Numbered from the stretch's first letter, positions 52,207 to 62,672 are shown. The stretch: DNA of 64,000 nucleotides from Limibacter armeniacum (GCF_036880985.1 NZ_JBAJNO010000009.1:2454501-2518500); one strand, 5' to 3'. Program-made: numbers and translations. Notes: generated from the letters alone by a model not told the origin.

Positions 52207-53184
52207 TTATGATGCACTAACCATTTTATCCAGCTCTTGCCAAGCCAAAGCACTTGATCCAAGGATGGCAGTGTTGTCACCTTTCAGGTTAGAGAACAAC
52301 AGCTTTGTCTTACCCTTAAACATTCTGATTGTATTGGCATCCATTGCTTCCTGAGTTGGTTTCAAAATCCAATCTCCTGCTGCTGCCATACCACCAAAAA
52401 GAACAATTGCTTCAGGGCTAAAGATTGCCACAGCATCTGCCAGTGACTTACCCAAATACTCACCAGTCATTTGAAATGCTTTTTGGGCAATTTCATCTCC
52501 CGACTCTGCAGCATCAAATATCATTTTAGAAGTGATGTGCTCAAATGGTGTCTGATCCAACTGGCTTCCTCCATTGTATTCTGCAATCATCTCCAGCATA
52601 TTTCTCTTCAGACCAGTTGCAGATACATATGTTTCCAAACAACCTTTGCTACCGCAACCACACTTTCTACCATTATGAACTACGTTGATATGACCAAACT
52701 CACCAGCAAAGCCATCGTGACCATACAGCAAGTCTCCATTTACGATAATTCCACTTCCCAAACCGGTTCCCAGTGTGATTACCATAAAGTTTTTCATTCC
52801 TTTGGCTACACCAAACTTCATTTCACCTAGAGCTGCAGCATTGGCATCGTTCGTTACAGCAACTGGCAAGTTCAATTTATCCTTCACCAATTCCGCCAAT
52901 GGAACGTAGTCACCCCATCCATGTAGGTTTGCTGCATTCTCAATTGTTCCTGTGTAGTAATTCCCATTTGGCGCTCCAATACCTACAGCTTTGATCTCAA
53001 ATGGCTCTTTTACCTGAGCTTTCAGTTGGTCAATTGCCTTAAAAAGTAATGTCATAAAAACTTCTACAGGTTTATCTGCATACGTTTCAATGCTTGAGCT
53101 GACAAGACAGTTTCCCTCACGGTCTACCAATCCAAGTTTTGTGTTAGTTCCTCCGATATCGATACCAAGCGTTACTTCTTTCAT
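52207..53184 (-). CDS. ROK-family glucokinase
   Basis: 325 residues. The ATP-binding motif IDIGGTNTKLGLVD is at 8-21, the sugar-binding and catalytic region has VTNDANAAALGE and GTGLGSGIIVNGDL, and the ROK zinc motif is CGCGSKGCLETYVSATG with its three cysteines intact, so it is an enzyme rather than a NagC-type regulator (no DNA-binding domain is present). It should phosphorylate glucose or a related hexose in the cytoplasm. The position next to the trehalose-phosphate gene, divergently oriented, fits a shared glucose-6-phosphate pool (inference). Confidence 0.93.
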   Translation of the reverse strand: MKEVTLGIDIGGTNTKLGLVDREGNCLVSSSIETYADKPVEVFMTLLFKAIDQLKAQVKEPFEIKAVGIGAPNGNYYTGTIENAANLHGWGDYVPLAELVKDKLNLPVAVTNDANAAALGEMKFGVAKGMKNFMVITLGTGLGSGIIVNGDLLYGHDGFAGEFGHINVVHNGRKCGCGSKGCLETYVSATGLKRNMLEMIAEYNGGSQLDQTPFEHITSKMIFDAAESGDEIAQKAFQMTGEYLGKSLADAVAIFSPEAIVLFGGMAAAGDWILKPTQEAMDANTIRMFKGKTKLLFSNLKGDNTAILGSSALAWQELDKMVSAS

Positions 53185-53527
53185 CTTTATATTATTGAAT
53201 TTTTGAGCTTAATGGTTTTATCAATGAATGCTGCTTGTCTTCACCATCAGGCATTTTAAAGTTAAAACAACAGGAATCTATAAAAAAATCAACATCCTTG
53301 ACCTTCTCATTTGGCATTCCTCTCTATTAAAATGCTTAATTTTTGGTAGGAGACGGTGCAATATTGGCACATTGTCCTCATAATGGCAACTTGATAGATT
53401 TATTGGACTTAAAAAATGACTTTTATTAATCCTTTCTTTTTAAAGATTGATTTATTTAAAAAAAATATTACCATTCTTTAATTTTAGTACTTCACAAATA
53501 ATCCAATCATAAGAACCCCAAAATAAC
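53185..53527. other. Divergent intergenic region between glucokinase and trehalose genes
   Basis: About 340 AT-rich bases. No exact TAnnTTTG box was found for either gene. A 4-6 base GC patch near 53350 does not fold convincingly. It presumably holds the two promoters. Confidence 0.4.
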
Positions 53528-55714
53528 ATGTCTCAAAAAAAGATCATTGTTTCTAACAGATTGCCCGTAACTGCCAATCGGGATGAAGAAAGTGGCGCCC
53601 TTGAATTTAAGCCTAGTGCTGGAGGATTAGCAACTGGTCTTAGCTCTATTTTTAAAGAAAAAGGGAACCTCTGGATTGGCTGGCCCGGCATTCCCGACTT
53701 CAAGGAAGATGAAAAACCTGGAGTCATTAAATCATTAAGAGGGGAGAACATGGCTCCCGTATTTCTCAACAAAAAAGAAGTGTTACTTTACTACGAAGGA
53801 TTCAGTAACCGAACCCTTTGGCCACTTTTCCACTACTTTACTGAGTTTACGCAATACACCCCAGAAGACTGGGATATGTATGTAGCTGTCAACCAAAAGT
53901 TCTGTGATGCTATTCTAGAATATGCAGGACCAGACGATATTATTTGGGTACACGATTACCAGCTGCTTTTATTGCCTTCCATGCTTCGGGAGAAGCTACC
54001 CAATGCAACGATTGGATTCTTTCAGCATATACCATTTCCATCTTATGAAATTTTCCGTCTGTTGCCGTGGCGTTCAGAAATTCTTGAAGGAATGCTTGGC
54101 GCAGACTTACTTGGATTCCATACCTATGACGATACCCGCCACTTTATGAGTTCTGTCAGCCGTATTGCCGGCTATCCAAACTCAATGGGTACTATCAAGA
54201 TGGCCAACAGAATTATTTCTGTAGATGCCTTTCCTATGGGTATTGATTACGACAAGTTTGAAAAAGCAGCTCGCTCCAAAGAGACTTACGAAAAAGTAGA
54301 CAAGTACAAAAGTCTTTTTGCAAACCAACAAGTGGTTCTTTCTATTGACCGTCTTGATTACACAAAAGGCATCAAGCGAAGGCTTTATGCTTTTGATAAG
54401 TTTCTGGAGATGTACCCTGAGTATATTGGGAAAGTAGTACTAGTTCTATTAGTAGTTCCTTCACGGGATAAGGTTGACCAATATCAGCAGTTAAAGGAGG
54501 AAATTGACACACTGGTTGGTAAAATTGATGGTAAATACAGCACCATTGACTGGACACCAATCCAGTATTTCTATCGCTCGTTCTCTTTTGATGGACTATC
54601 TGCTCTATACTCAAAGGCTGATGTCGCGCTGATCACTCCACTTCGGGATGGGATGAACCTTGTTTGCAAGGAGTATGTAGCCAGTAAAGTTACCCAAAAG
54701 GGTGTGCTGATCCTTAGTGAAATGGCTGGAGCAGCCAAAGAGCTTTCTGAAGCGATTCTAATCAATCCGAATGATGAAGCGGAAATTGTAGAAGCCTTAA
54801 AGCAAGCACTTGAGATGCCTGAGATTGAGCAAAGAAACAGGTTACTTGAAATGCAAGAAAAGCTTAAACGTTACAGTGTACACCGTTGGGTTGAAGTATT
54901 TGTTGAAGAGCTGCTGAATGTGAAAGACAGGCAAGCTAAAATGAATATCAAGCTACTTGGAAACAAACAGCAGAAAAAGCTCAAAAAACACTACGACGAG
55001 TCTAAAAAACGTATTTTCTTCCTTGATTACGATGGAACACTTAAAGGGTTCTCTAAAGATCCTAAAGCTGTCAAGCCCGACCCTGAGCTTATTGACCTGC
55101 TACAAGACCTTTGTGCTGATCCTCACAACCGCGTGATTATTATTAGCGGACGAGACAGATACACCTTGTCTGAATGGATGCAAGACGTTAAGTTGGACAT
55201 CATCGCTGAGCATGGTATCTGGATGTGTAAAAATGGTGGTGACTTCCATACCATTGAGCCATTGAGCCAAGACTGGAAACAGAAAATCAGCAGCATCATG
55301 GAAAGATACGTAGACAGAACACCAGGGTCTTTCCTTGAATATAAGGATTACTCTATTGCTTGGCACTTCAGAAAAGCTGACCCTGAATTTGGAGATATGC
55401 GTGCGAGAGAACTTATCGAAACACTGCATTACCTTACTGCTAACATGAACCTTCAAACAATGTGGGGCAATAAGGTTATTGAAGTCAAAAGTAGGGATGT
55501 GAACAAAGGAAAAGCCGCACTAAAATGGCTTAACGAAGATAAATATGACTTCGTTTTCACAGCAGGGGATGACGTCACAGATGAAGATACTTTCACTGTA
55601 ATGCCAGAAGATGCTTACTGTGTAAAAGTTGGTCTGGATGCTACTGCAGCCAACTACAATGTAAAATCATTCAAGGATATTCGAACCTTGCTTAGATCGT
55701 TAATTGACGGGTAA
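53528..55714 (+). CDS. Bifunctional trehalose-6-phosphate synthase/phosphatase
   Basis: 728 residues joining two enzymes. The OtsA (GT20) half, about 1-465, shows IIVSNRLPVTANRD, GGLATGLSSIF, WVHDYQLLLLPSMLRE, FFQHIPFPSYEIFRLLPWR, DRLDYTKGI and TPLRDGMNLVCKEYVAS. After a Lys-rich linker, the OtsB half (about 490-728) has the HAD motifs FLDYDGTLKG, IISGRD and AGDDVTDEDTF. Together they make trehalose from UDP-glucose and glucose 6-phosphate, an osmoprotectant and stress sugar. Fused forms are known in Bacteroidota and eukaryotes. The terminator 55732-55768 overlaps the 3' end of the next gene on the other strand. Confidence 0.96.
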   Translation: MSQKKIIVSNRLPVTANRDEESGALEFKPSAGGLATGLSSIFKEKGNLWIGWPGIPDFKEDEKPGVIKSLRGENMAPVFLNKKEVLLYYEGFSNRTLWPLFHYFTEFTQYTPEDWDMYVAVNQKFCDAILEYAGPDDIIWVHDYQLLLLPSMLREKLPNATIGFFQHIPFPSYEIFRLLPWRSEILEGMLGADLLGFHTYDDTRHFMSSVSRIAGYPNSMGTIKMANRIISVDAFPMGIDYDKFEKAARSKETYEKVDKYKSLFANQQVVLSIDRLDYTKGIKRRLYAFDKFLEMYPEYIGKVVLVLLVVPSRDKVDQYQQLKEEIDTLVGKIDGKYSTIDWTPIQYFYRSFSFDGLSALYSKADVALITPLRDGMNLVCKEYVASKVTQKGVLILSEMAGAAKELSEAILINPNDEAEIVEALKQALEMPEIEQRNRLLEMQEKLKRYSVHRWVEVFVEELLNVKDRQAKMNIKLLGNKQQKKLKKHYDESKKRIFFLDYDGTLKGFSKDPKAVKPDPELIDLLQDLCADPHNRVIIISGRDRYTLSEWMQDVKLDIIAEHGIWMCKNGGDFHTIEPLSQDWKQKISSIMERYVDRTPGSFLEYKDYSIAWHFRKADPEFGDMRARELIETLHYLTANMNLQTMWGNKVIEVKSRDVNKGKAALKWLNEDKYDFVFTAGDDVTDEDTFTVMPEDAYCVKVGLDATAANYNVKSFKDIRTLLRSLIDG

Positions 55715-55731
55715 TAATTACTTAAAAAAAC

Positions 55732-55768
55732 AATTCCCGGTTGGTTAAAAACCTGCCGGGAATTTTCT
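55732..55768 (+). terminator. Terminator of the trehalose gene, overlapping the opposite coding end
   Basis: AATTCCCGG and CCGGGAATT form a perfect 9-base outer stem, with GGTT/AACC pairing inside, followed by TTTTC. The hairpin includes the last residues and stop codon of the minus-strand gene that ends at 55745. Confidence 0.85.
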
Positions 55769-58700
55769 TTTATTTTCTGAATTAAGGTTGCTTGCAGTAG
55801 GGAAAGGGGGCTGCTCATATTCTCTCAATCGAGCACAAAGTGTAAACACAATTTTGTGCATTATCTCTGGTTTTGCCTCCATTAAGTCATAGAAATCATC
55901 CCTATCAATTCTTAACAGAATGGTATCCCTAGATGCAACTGCCATTGTCGGGCTTGGTAAAGAATCCAACAACTCTAACTCTCCAAAAACATCCCTATTT
56001 ATCAAAGTGTCTGCCACATCTCCATTTACCAGCATCTGTACTTCCCCCTCATAAATCACAAACATGCTTCCTACCAAATCTCCTTTAAAATAGATATGGT
56101 CACCTTCATTATAACGCTCTTCATTGACAATATCAGCAACGTCCATCAGTGCTCTTTCGGAAATATCAGCGAAAAGACGTGTTGATTTGAGAATGATGAT
56201 CTTCTCGATCTGCATTAAGGGTTTTGTGTCGTTGTTAAGTATACTCATAAGCAGGTTTTTACGGATCTCAGGTACTATTTCCTCTAATAATCTTTCAATG
56301 TCAAAGCCTCTGTAAATACTGTATTTGACCAATCTTGAGAGTGCCGGTTCTATTAGTAACAGGTCATCTCGCTGCAAGTAATATGAAAAATACTGTAGCA
56401 TACCCGGTGACGCAATCTCTGAGACAGAGTAAAGTGCTGAAGCAATTGTCCAACGGTTAAAAAGGCTTCCACGGCTACTTCTCTTTTTCAGAATATTGGA
56501 GACTACTCCTAAATCATCCTGCGGTTGGTAACTATAATAGATTGAGAGTTTTTTAGCCTTTTCATCATTAGTGTAAAAGCCTCGTACAATGGTCAGTTTT
56601 TCCGCTATGTCACGAGGTAGCAACAGTAACAATCTATTCTCTATATCTTCCCTTATAAATTCATTGTCCCCTTCTTCATCGTTGAAAAAGTTTTCCTCTT
56701 CCATACTTTCATATACTTTTCCTTGCCCCTCCAACAGGATATAATATAGAATATCAATTTGTCTGTTTGTGATGCGGATTTCTGATTTCAAAGCATGTGC
56801 AAGCTGTATATAAACCTTGTTGTTTTCTATCACTCTCAATGCCTGATAGAGCCACGCAATATGCTTGAACATTCCTTCCAAGTGATCACACACATAGTAT
56901 AAAGAAACCTTGTCCTGTACATTGACCCTGCTTTTCCTCAGTGCTTCATAAGCATTGATCTGCATTTCTTGCCAAGGATAACTAGCCAATCCCCAAAGAA
57001 TTTCCTGCGCTTTCTTTCCTCCAATCCTTCCTACTATTTGACATAGCTGAAGTGGATAATTGCGATCTTCCCTTTTACTAAATGCCAAAGCCTTGTCAAT
57101 ACTTGGAAAAGCCATCTCTCCATAAGCCACCAATACCTGTTTGACTTCCTTTGTCATCTCTTCGTTCTGCAACATCAACAGCAAGCCAGGAATAAACGCA
57201 GGAGCTTTCAGTTCGGCACAAGCCTGAATAGCGGCATATCTCACTTCTGTATTCTTATGCTTCAGCAGCTTACCAACCTTATCCACATAAGCAAGCATTT
57301 GTCCCTCTGCAATCACTTCAATTGCTAATATTAGGTGAGGAATATCTGTTTCATCACCCAAGAAAGCTTGTAAATATTGCTCTAGCAGTTCCTTTACTTC
57401 AGGGTTTAAATCCTCTGATAAAGCTGCCATCAAAACTAGCTTCTCTTCTGCAACTGAACGGTTAGAGAGCATCTTACGCACCTCATCGATATCAGGATTT
57501 TTAAGGTAAAAATAGCATTGCAAAGCCTCCTGTCTAACAGCATATACCTCTTCATACTGAACCATGAAATAGATCTCATCAACCAGAGAAGCCATTCTAT
57601 GTTTTTTGGCTGTTTCCAACGCAAACAGTCTTACTTCTATGGCTTCATGGCTCAAGCATTCTTTTAAGATCAATGCAAAATGAGGAACATTTAACTTTCC
57701 CAATACATCCAGTGCATAGATAATTTCTTCTGAAAATGCCGAATACACCTTCTCATGTAATACCTCCAGCATTTCCTCATCCTGCGCTGCTAATTCATAT
57801 CGTTCCAAATTTCTCAGCTTGACAGCTTTCCTTATGGTATTCGTATACCTTACTGCAACTCTCCATGCTACAAGTACCCAGCCTGACAATAGGAATGCCG
57901 ACACGCCTACATAAGAGAGGTAATGATCTGTAAATTTAACCCAATGAAATGCTAGCAATGACACACAAACAATCCCTGTTCCTGCTGGCACAAACAAACC
58001 AACAAGGGTTGTATAAGCTGCACTTCTGAATATAGGCTTAAGAGGATACAACAGGACATTCGATAACGAACTAAAGGAAAGCCCCTCTGCTAGTATAAAG
58101 ACCAGTATAATTAGGGCAAAGTCTGCCATCAACAAGTCCGTTTGTGGCAACAGAAAATAAACAGGTACGGATAACAGTAAAAGAGCCCCTGTCGCTAACG
58201 GTATACATAGCAGTGTATTGAGGATATTGAACCTGAAATTAAGCGTCAAACTTTTTCTCACGGCATATAACGCTGTACTTATAGCGTATGTCGTAATCAG
58301 CAAGAATAAACAGAATAGAGATATCACTTCTTCAGCTCCACTGTATGATCTTAATACACTTACTCCTTGTATAAGTGTTAGGGTAAAAGTTGCACTGACC
58401 AGTAGCAATAATAGAGCAATGATCAGAAAGTATCGATTCTTGAGACAGGTCTTCAAAAAGGTATCAGGAGTAATGTCTCGTTCAGGCAATACTATTGAGG
58501 TAAAATAATCATCTAACGTGGTTTTTACTTCAGGTAGTTTTAGAAGAGCTTGCAATGCAAAAAATGCACAACCAAACCCTGTTACTGCGATATAAGGCAA
58601 CCCTTCTGTCCCAATAAGCAGCATACAAACTAAGGTCAAAGTATAACCAACCACTCGTCCTACTAGTCGATAAAGCTGGTGATAACGATAAAGCTGCTTA

Positions 58701-59119
58701 TGGCTGACTGGTGAATATACCTTCTCCGAAATCCCCCAGTTATTCAGGTTATCCAATCCCCAAAAAACGCCATAACTCACGACCAAATACGTCCCTCCAA
58801 ACACGGTTTTTATAGGAAAAAACATCAATACAGCTGCTACCATCAACATCGTAATGACTATACCTTTAAGCAGGTAATGAGGTTGTGTCTGTCGCTCAAT
58901 AAAGGCATAAATACGGCTGATCACTAAGGATAATAAAGCTGAGCCACCCAATACCAATGGAATACCATTAACAGGCAACTCCACAAAAAGCTGAAAGAAT
59001 ACTAAAAAAAGGATTGCTGCTACACCTACACCCTGCGCCAAGTGATACAGGAGTAAATATCGGATATTAGGAGCTAGACTACGAAAGTATTTAAGTAATG
59101 GTACAGATTCGTCATGCAT
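55745..59119 (-). CDS. Large membrane protein: transporter-like N-terminus, HEAT repeats, C-terminal cyclic-nucleotide-binding-type domain
   Basis: 1124 residues from the ATG at 59119; the frame opens at a TTG at 59161. Residues about 1-420 hold around ten to twelve membrane helices (VGVAAILFLVFFQLFVEL, GIVITMLMVAAVLMFFPI and others) resembling an MFS or ADP/ATP-translocase-like unit. From about 470 to 720 are HEAT-type repeats (LAILVIEVIAEGQMLAYVDKVGKLL-like units; for example YEALRKSRVNVQDKV). Residues about 985-1100 form a cyclic-nucleotide-binding fold (YNEGDHIYFKGDLVGSMFVIYEGEVQMLV). Its phosphate cassette reads FGELELLDSLPSPTMAVAS, where the usual PR-A-x-S/T arginine is replaced by Ser-Pro, so cAMP may not be the ligand. 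It could be a regulated transporter or sensor; the substrate is unknown. Confidence 0.7.
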   Translation of the reverse strand: MHDESVPLLKYFRSLAPNIRYLLLYHLAQGVGVAAILFLVFFQLFVELPVNGIPLVLGGSALLSLVISRIYAFIERQTQPHYLLKGIVITMLMVAAVLMFFPIKTVFGGTYLVVSYGVFWGLDNLNNWGISEKVYSPVSHKQLYRYHQLYRLVGRVVGYTLTLVCMLLIGTEGLPYIAVTGFGCAFFALQALLKLPEVKTTLDDYFTSIVLPERDITPDTFLKTCLKNRYFLIIALLLLLVSATFTLTLIQGVSVLRSYSGAEEVISLFCLFLLITTYAISTALYAVRKSLTLNFRFNILNTLLCIPLATGALLLLSVPVYFLLPQTDLLMADFALIILVFILAEGLSFSSLSNVLLYPLKPIFRSAAYTTLVGLFVPAGTGIVCVSLLAFHWVKFTDHYLSYVGVSAFLLSGWVLVAWRVAVRYTNTIRKAVKLRNLERYELAAQDEEMLEVLHEKVYSAFSEEIIYALDVLGKLNVPHFALILKECLSHEAIEVRLFALETAKKHRMASLVDEIYFMVQYEEVYAVRQEALQCYFYLKNPDIDEVRKMLSNRSVAEEKLVLMAALSEDLNPEVKELLEQYLQAFLGDETDIPHLILAIEVIAEGQMLAYVDKVGKLLKHKNTEVRYAAIQACAELKAPAFIPGLLLMLQNEEMTKEVKQVLVAYGEMAFPSIDKALAFSKREDRNYPLQLCQIVGRIGGKKAQEILWGLASYPWQEMQINAYEALRKSRVNVQDKVSLYYVCDHLEGMFKHIAWLYQALRVIENNKVYIQLAHALKSEIRITNRQIDILYYILLEGQGKVYESMEEENFFNDEEGDNEFIREDIENRLLLLLPRDIAEKLTIVRGFYTNDEKAKKLSIYYSYQPQDDLGVVSNILKKRSSRGSLFNRWTIASALYSVSEIASPGMLQYFSYYLQRDDLLLIEPALSRLVKYSIYRGFDIERLLEEIVPEIRKNLLMSILNNDTKPLMQIEKIIILKSTRLFADISERALMDVADIVNEERYNEGDHIYFKGDLVGSMFVIYEGEVQMLVNGDVADTLINRDVFGELELLDSLPSPTMAVASRDTILLRIDRDDFYDLMEAKPEIMHKIVFTLCARLREYEQPPFPTASNLNSENKRKFPAGF

Positions 59120-59310
59120 ATAGATTGAAAGTCTTATAAGATAATAGGTGTTGATAGTCAATTATAACTGGTTATCACTAATGCAAGTACAGATTGGATG
59201 CAATGAATAAGTAAAAGTGCTTATCAAAAAATGACCTGCCTTGCTTTAATTTTGTGTAATTTATTGAAAATGACAAGCAGTAAATGAAGGAGACCAAAGA
59301 AAAAGTACAT

Positions 59311-59343
59311 AAAAAAACCCAGTCTTTAGAGGACTGGGTTTCT
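59311..59343 (-). terminator. Intrinsic terminator of rho
   Basis: AAACCCAGTC and GACTGGGTTT form a perfect 10-base stem; on the minus strand it is followed by TTTTTTT. Confidence 0.93.
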
Positions 59344-59365
59344 TTGATATATAATTTACCGTCTG

Positions 59366-60934
59366 CTAGTTGTTCATAGACAACAAGAACTCTTCGTTGG
59401 TACGGGTTCCCTGCATTGCTTTCAACAGGTAGTCCATTGCCTCGTTTGAGTTCATATCTGACATCATGCGGCGCATGATCCAAATTCTTGACAAAGTATC
59501 TTTATCAAGCAGCAGATCCTCTTTTCTTGTTCCAGAAGCTGGAATATCGATTGCTGGGTAGATACGCTTGTTTGCAAGCTTTCTGTCCAATTGCAATTCC
59601 ATATTACCTGTACCTTTGAATTCTTCAAAGATTACTTCATCCATCTTAGAACCCGTATCGATCAGGGCTGTAGCGATGATTGTTAGTGAACCACCGTTTT
59701 CTACGTTACGAGCAGCACCAAAGAAACGCTTAGGCTTGTGAAGTGCATTGGCATCCACACCACCTGATAGAATCTTACCTGATGAAGGAGATACTGTATT
59801 GTATGCTCTTGCCAATCTCGTAATAGAGTCCATAAGAATCACCACATCATGACCACACTCTACCATTCTTTTGGCTTTCTCCAATACAATTGAAGATACC
59901 TTTACGTGTCTTTCTGCTGTCTCATCAAAAGTGGAAGCAATTACTTCACCTTTAACGCTACGTTGCATATCTGTCACCTCTTCCGGTCTTTCATCAATCA
60001 ACAGCACGATCAGGTAACACTCAGGGTGGTTTTTAGCGATTGCATTTGCCACTTCCTTCAGCAAGTAAGTCTTACCTGTTTTAGGCTGTGCTACAATCAT
60101 ACCCCTTTGACCTTTACCAATAGGCGCAAACAGGTCTAGTACCCTTGTCGAATAAATGTTAGGCTTGGTGCTGAGCTTGAGTTGCTCTTCAGGGAAAAGT
60201 GGTGTGAGGTACTCAAAAGGAACTCTGTCCCTGATTTCCTCTGTAGTTTTACCATTTACGCTTTCTACTCTCAGAAGCGCAAAGTATTTTTCTCCTTCTT
60301 TTGGTGGTCTAATTTGACCTTTTACAGTATCACCTGTCTTCAGACCAAACAACTTGATTTGTGAAGGAGATACATAAATATCGTCTGGGCTTGCTAGATA
60401 GTTATAATCAGAAGACCTCAAGAAACCGTAGCCATCTTGCATGATTTCCAAAACTCCCTCATTGACAATAACACCGTCAAAGTCTCTTACTGAGCCAGCT
60501 GATTCTTTGGCAGGTTTTCTGTCCTCTCTTCCTTCTCTAGCTTCACGTCCTTCTCTGCCTTCACGTCCTTCTCTTCTTGACAGCACTGGTTCACGCTCAG
60601 GTCTTGAAGGTCTTGAAGGAGCTTCAGTGGAAGGTGTTTTCTCAGCTTTACCTTCAGGCATGCTGGCAACATTTTCTCTTTTTACTCTTGGGCGTTTCTT
60701 GATCTCTGTCTTCGCAGGTTCCTTCTTCGGTTCTTTCTTTTCTTCTGCCGGAGGGGTCGATTCTTTTTCAGCAACTTCAGTTACTCTTGTTTCTGGAATA
60801 ATAGCCTGTTGATCCAGAATCTTATAAATGAGTTCTTTTTTCGATAGTCCGCTGTAGCTCTTTACGCCCAAATCTCTTGCAATCGCCTTCAGTTCTGAAA
60901 GCAATCTGATTTCCAATTCTTCAATCGTGTACAT
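59366..60934 (-). CDS. rho: Transcription termination factor Rho
   Basis: 522 residues, longer than the usual ~420 because of an added charged segment. Rho_N is at about 5-40 ([30 protein letters not shown]). A disordered region (about 50-150) rich in Glu, Lys, Pro and Arg follows, with repeats of R-E-G-R-E-G. The RNA-binding cold-shock domain is at about 155-215 ([15 protein letters not shown]), then the ATPase core with Walker [41 protein letters not shown] and [21 protein letters not shown]. The hexamer terminates untranslated RNA. The disordered repeat is typical of Bacteroidota Rho and may drive condensates or RNA binding (inference). Confidence 0.97.
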   Translation of the reverse strand: MYTIEELEIRLLSELKAIARDLGVKSYSGLSKKELIYKILDQQAIIPETRVTEVAEKESTPPAEEKKEPKKEPAKTEIKKRPRVKRENVASMPEGKAEKTPSTEAPSRPSRPEREPVLSRREGREGREGREAREGREDRKPAKESAGSVRDFDGVIVNEGVLEIMQDGYGFLRSSDYNYLASPDDIYVSPSQIKLFGLKTGDTVKGQIRPPKEGEKYFALLRVESVNGKTTEEIRDRVPFEYLTPLFPEEQLKLSTKPNIYSTRVLDLFAPIGKGQRGMIVAQPKTGKTYLLKEVANAIAKNHPECYLIVLLIDERPEEVTDMQRSVKGEVIASTFDETAERHVKVSSIVLEKAKRMVECGHDVVILMDSITRLARAYNTVSPSSGKILSGGVDANALHKPKRFFGAARNVENGGSLTIIATALIDTGSKMDEVIFEEFKGTGNMELQLDRKLANKRIYPAIDIPASGTRKEDLLLDKDTLSRIWIMRRMMSDMNSNEAMDYLLKAMQGTRTNEEFLLSMNN

Positions 60935-61295
60935 AGTGATGTGTTAGCGGTTTTCATGAAACCGTGTAATTTCCCTTGATTAGAATAGATACAAGAAATT
61001 GTTGTGAAATGTCTAATAAGGTGATAAAACTAGTAATTAAACTCTTGTGTAGAGAGGTGGAAAAAGTTTAGGATGAAAATGATTCTTGACCGGTGGAGAC
61101 CAATCAATTTGCTAGCGTAAAAAAACACTTTCGTATCACTTTCAAAAATCTAAATAACTACTTGAAGTTATTTGTACGATGCAATATTACATGAATACCC
61201 TAAAAAATACAAAATATCCACTTAATATTATCTCATAATATGCCCTAATCTAAGGACTTATCCTAATTCCTTGCCTCGATATTTGGTTACCCCGC
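60935..61295. other. Intergenic region between rho and the ceramidase-like gene
   Basis: About 360 AT-rich bases upstream of rho. It should contain the rho promoter, but no exact TAnnTTTG box is found on the minus strand. There is no obvious terminator for the ceramidase-like gene and no attenuator-like hairpin. No gene is seen. Confidence 0.45.
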
Positions 61296-62672
61296 TCAAG
61301 CTTGCGGCTTGTTTGGGAATTTAGATAGAATTTGCTCAACAATTTCAGCAAAAAAAGCGCCCTTATAAGGCCCCACCCAATTCATTTCTCTGACTTCAGC
61401 TCTCTTTACTTTGTCATAATATTTGTCTGCTGTGATATAGCCCACATAGTAGCCATTAAAACTCGTAACCATCAGGTTAAGTCCATGTTCTTCAGCTTTT
61501 TGGTCAAAATGATGATTAACTGATATTTCTCCTGAGAAATCACACGGCATTCCCAACAACAGTATATCACCTATTCTAAGGACACTGATATCGGCATTTA
61601 AATCTCCTGCTATTCCGCCAAATACCCAATCTCTTAATCTCAGGTCTTGGCTTAACCTAAACTGTGCTTCACCCAGATTTATAGGGATATGACAAGCATA
61701 CAAAGGTGCATCTGCTATAACCTTAACACTATCGATACTAGACAATATGATGGCAGATAAGCCTTTTCCCATTTTCTCCGTTAAGTCAAAGTTTTCACCT
61801 TGTTTGTAATTAGGAGAATGGCTAGCCACCATACCTGCACAAAATGCTGCAAAATCTACTCGATCATCTTGTTCCAATTCTGCGATCAAGTCACCAGGAT
61901 AATCACAACTTAGTGTAAGCTTCTTTTTACTGATACAAGTAGCATGAGCGGAATATGAAGACAATATAGCTGTTTTACCTCCTTCTTGCTGAATTTTGAT
62001 ATATCGCAACCACACATCCCTGTCACCATCTTCTCCAACCAACCTGTTTGCTACATAATCAGGAGCAGCTTCTTTACCAAAAGAGATAGCAGCAACGTCC
62101 TTTTGGCTATTAGCCTCTGTAACTGCTTCAAAAATTTGGCTGGCGATAAACTCTACAACTTCCTCACTAAATATACCTGTCATAGCCTGCCCAACCGCAG
62201 AAGGGTCCCACCCTCCATAACCATTATGCGTATGTGTAGCCGAACAGTACACTTGGTCCTTATCAATACCAATCTCAGATAGTTTTTCATTCAATCGTTC
62301 AACCACCGCAGGCGGAAATATCATCAAGTCCAATGTGACTAATACAGCTTTTGAAGTCCCTTGTTCCAGTACAAAAACTCGTGTATAAAGTGAGTCGTGC
62401 ACTGATTCAAACTCACCTCTAATCCCATAGCCTGCCATAACATGTGGTTCAGAGGGAACAATATTCGCCTTTGCCCACCCTGCCTGCAGAGGAGCTTCGC
62501 TAATCTTGTTAGGAAAGTCTGTCTCATTGATTGCTTGAAAAGTTGCTTGATATGCCTCTGACCCCTTAAAAGGTTCACGGTCGATTTTACCGATTACAGC
62601 TACTGCAATCACCAATAGAAACAGTAGAAAAACCGATATCCATTTGAGGAACCTGATCAAAAAATTTTTCAT
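61296..62672 (-). CDS. Neutral/alkaline ceramidase-like hydrolase
   Basis: 458 residues from the ATG at 62672; the frame opens at a TTG at 62738. A signal/anchor helix (WISVFLLFLLVIAVAVIG, about 11-28) precedes the ceramidase N-terminal domain. The zinc-binding motif THTH appears in CSATHTHNGYGGWDP, with GWAKANIVPSEPHVMAGYGIRG at the start of the domain and LTLSCDYPGDL later. The usual C-terminal Ig-like domain of neutral ceramidase is absent, so it is a short form. It may cut an amide in a sphingolipid or another N-acyl lipid in the envelope; some Bacteroidota make sphingolipids, but no such genes are in the window. Confidence 0.8.
   Translation of the reverse strand: MKNFLIRFLKWISVFLLFLLVIAVAVIGKIDREPFKGSEAYQATFQAINETDFPNKISEAPLQAGWAKANIVPSEPHVMAGYGIRGEFESVHDSLYTRVFVLEQGTSKAVLVTLDLMIFPPAVVERLNEKLSEIGIDKDQVYCSATHTHNGYGGWDPSAVGQAMTGIFSEEVVEFIASQIFEAVTEANSQKDVAAISFGKEAAPDYVANRLVGEDGDRDVWLRYIKIQQEGGKTAILSSYSAHATCISKKKLTLSCDYPGDLIAELEQDDRVDFAAFCAGMVASHSPNYKQGENFDLTEKMGKGLSAIILSSIDSVKVIADAPLYACHIPINLGEAQFRLSQDLRLRDWVFGGIAGDLNADISVLRIGDILLLGMPCDFSGEISVNHHFDQKAEEHGLNLMVTSFNGYYVGYITADKYYDKVKRAEVREMNWVGPYKGAFFAEIVEQILSKFPNKPQA

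Noticed and set aside
59178-59483. 101-codon minus-strand frame over the rho 3' end and terminator
   Set aside because: Runs through the rho terminator and overlaps rho in another frame; a shadow.
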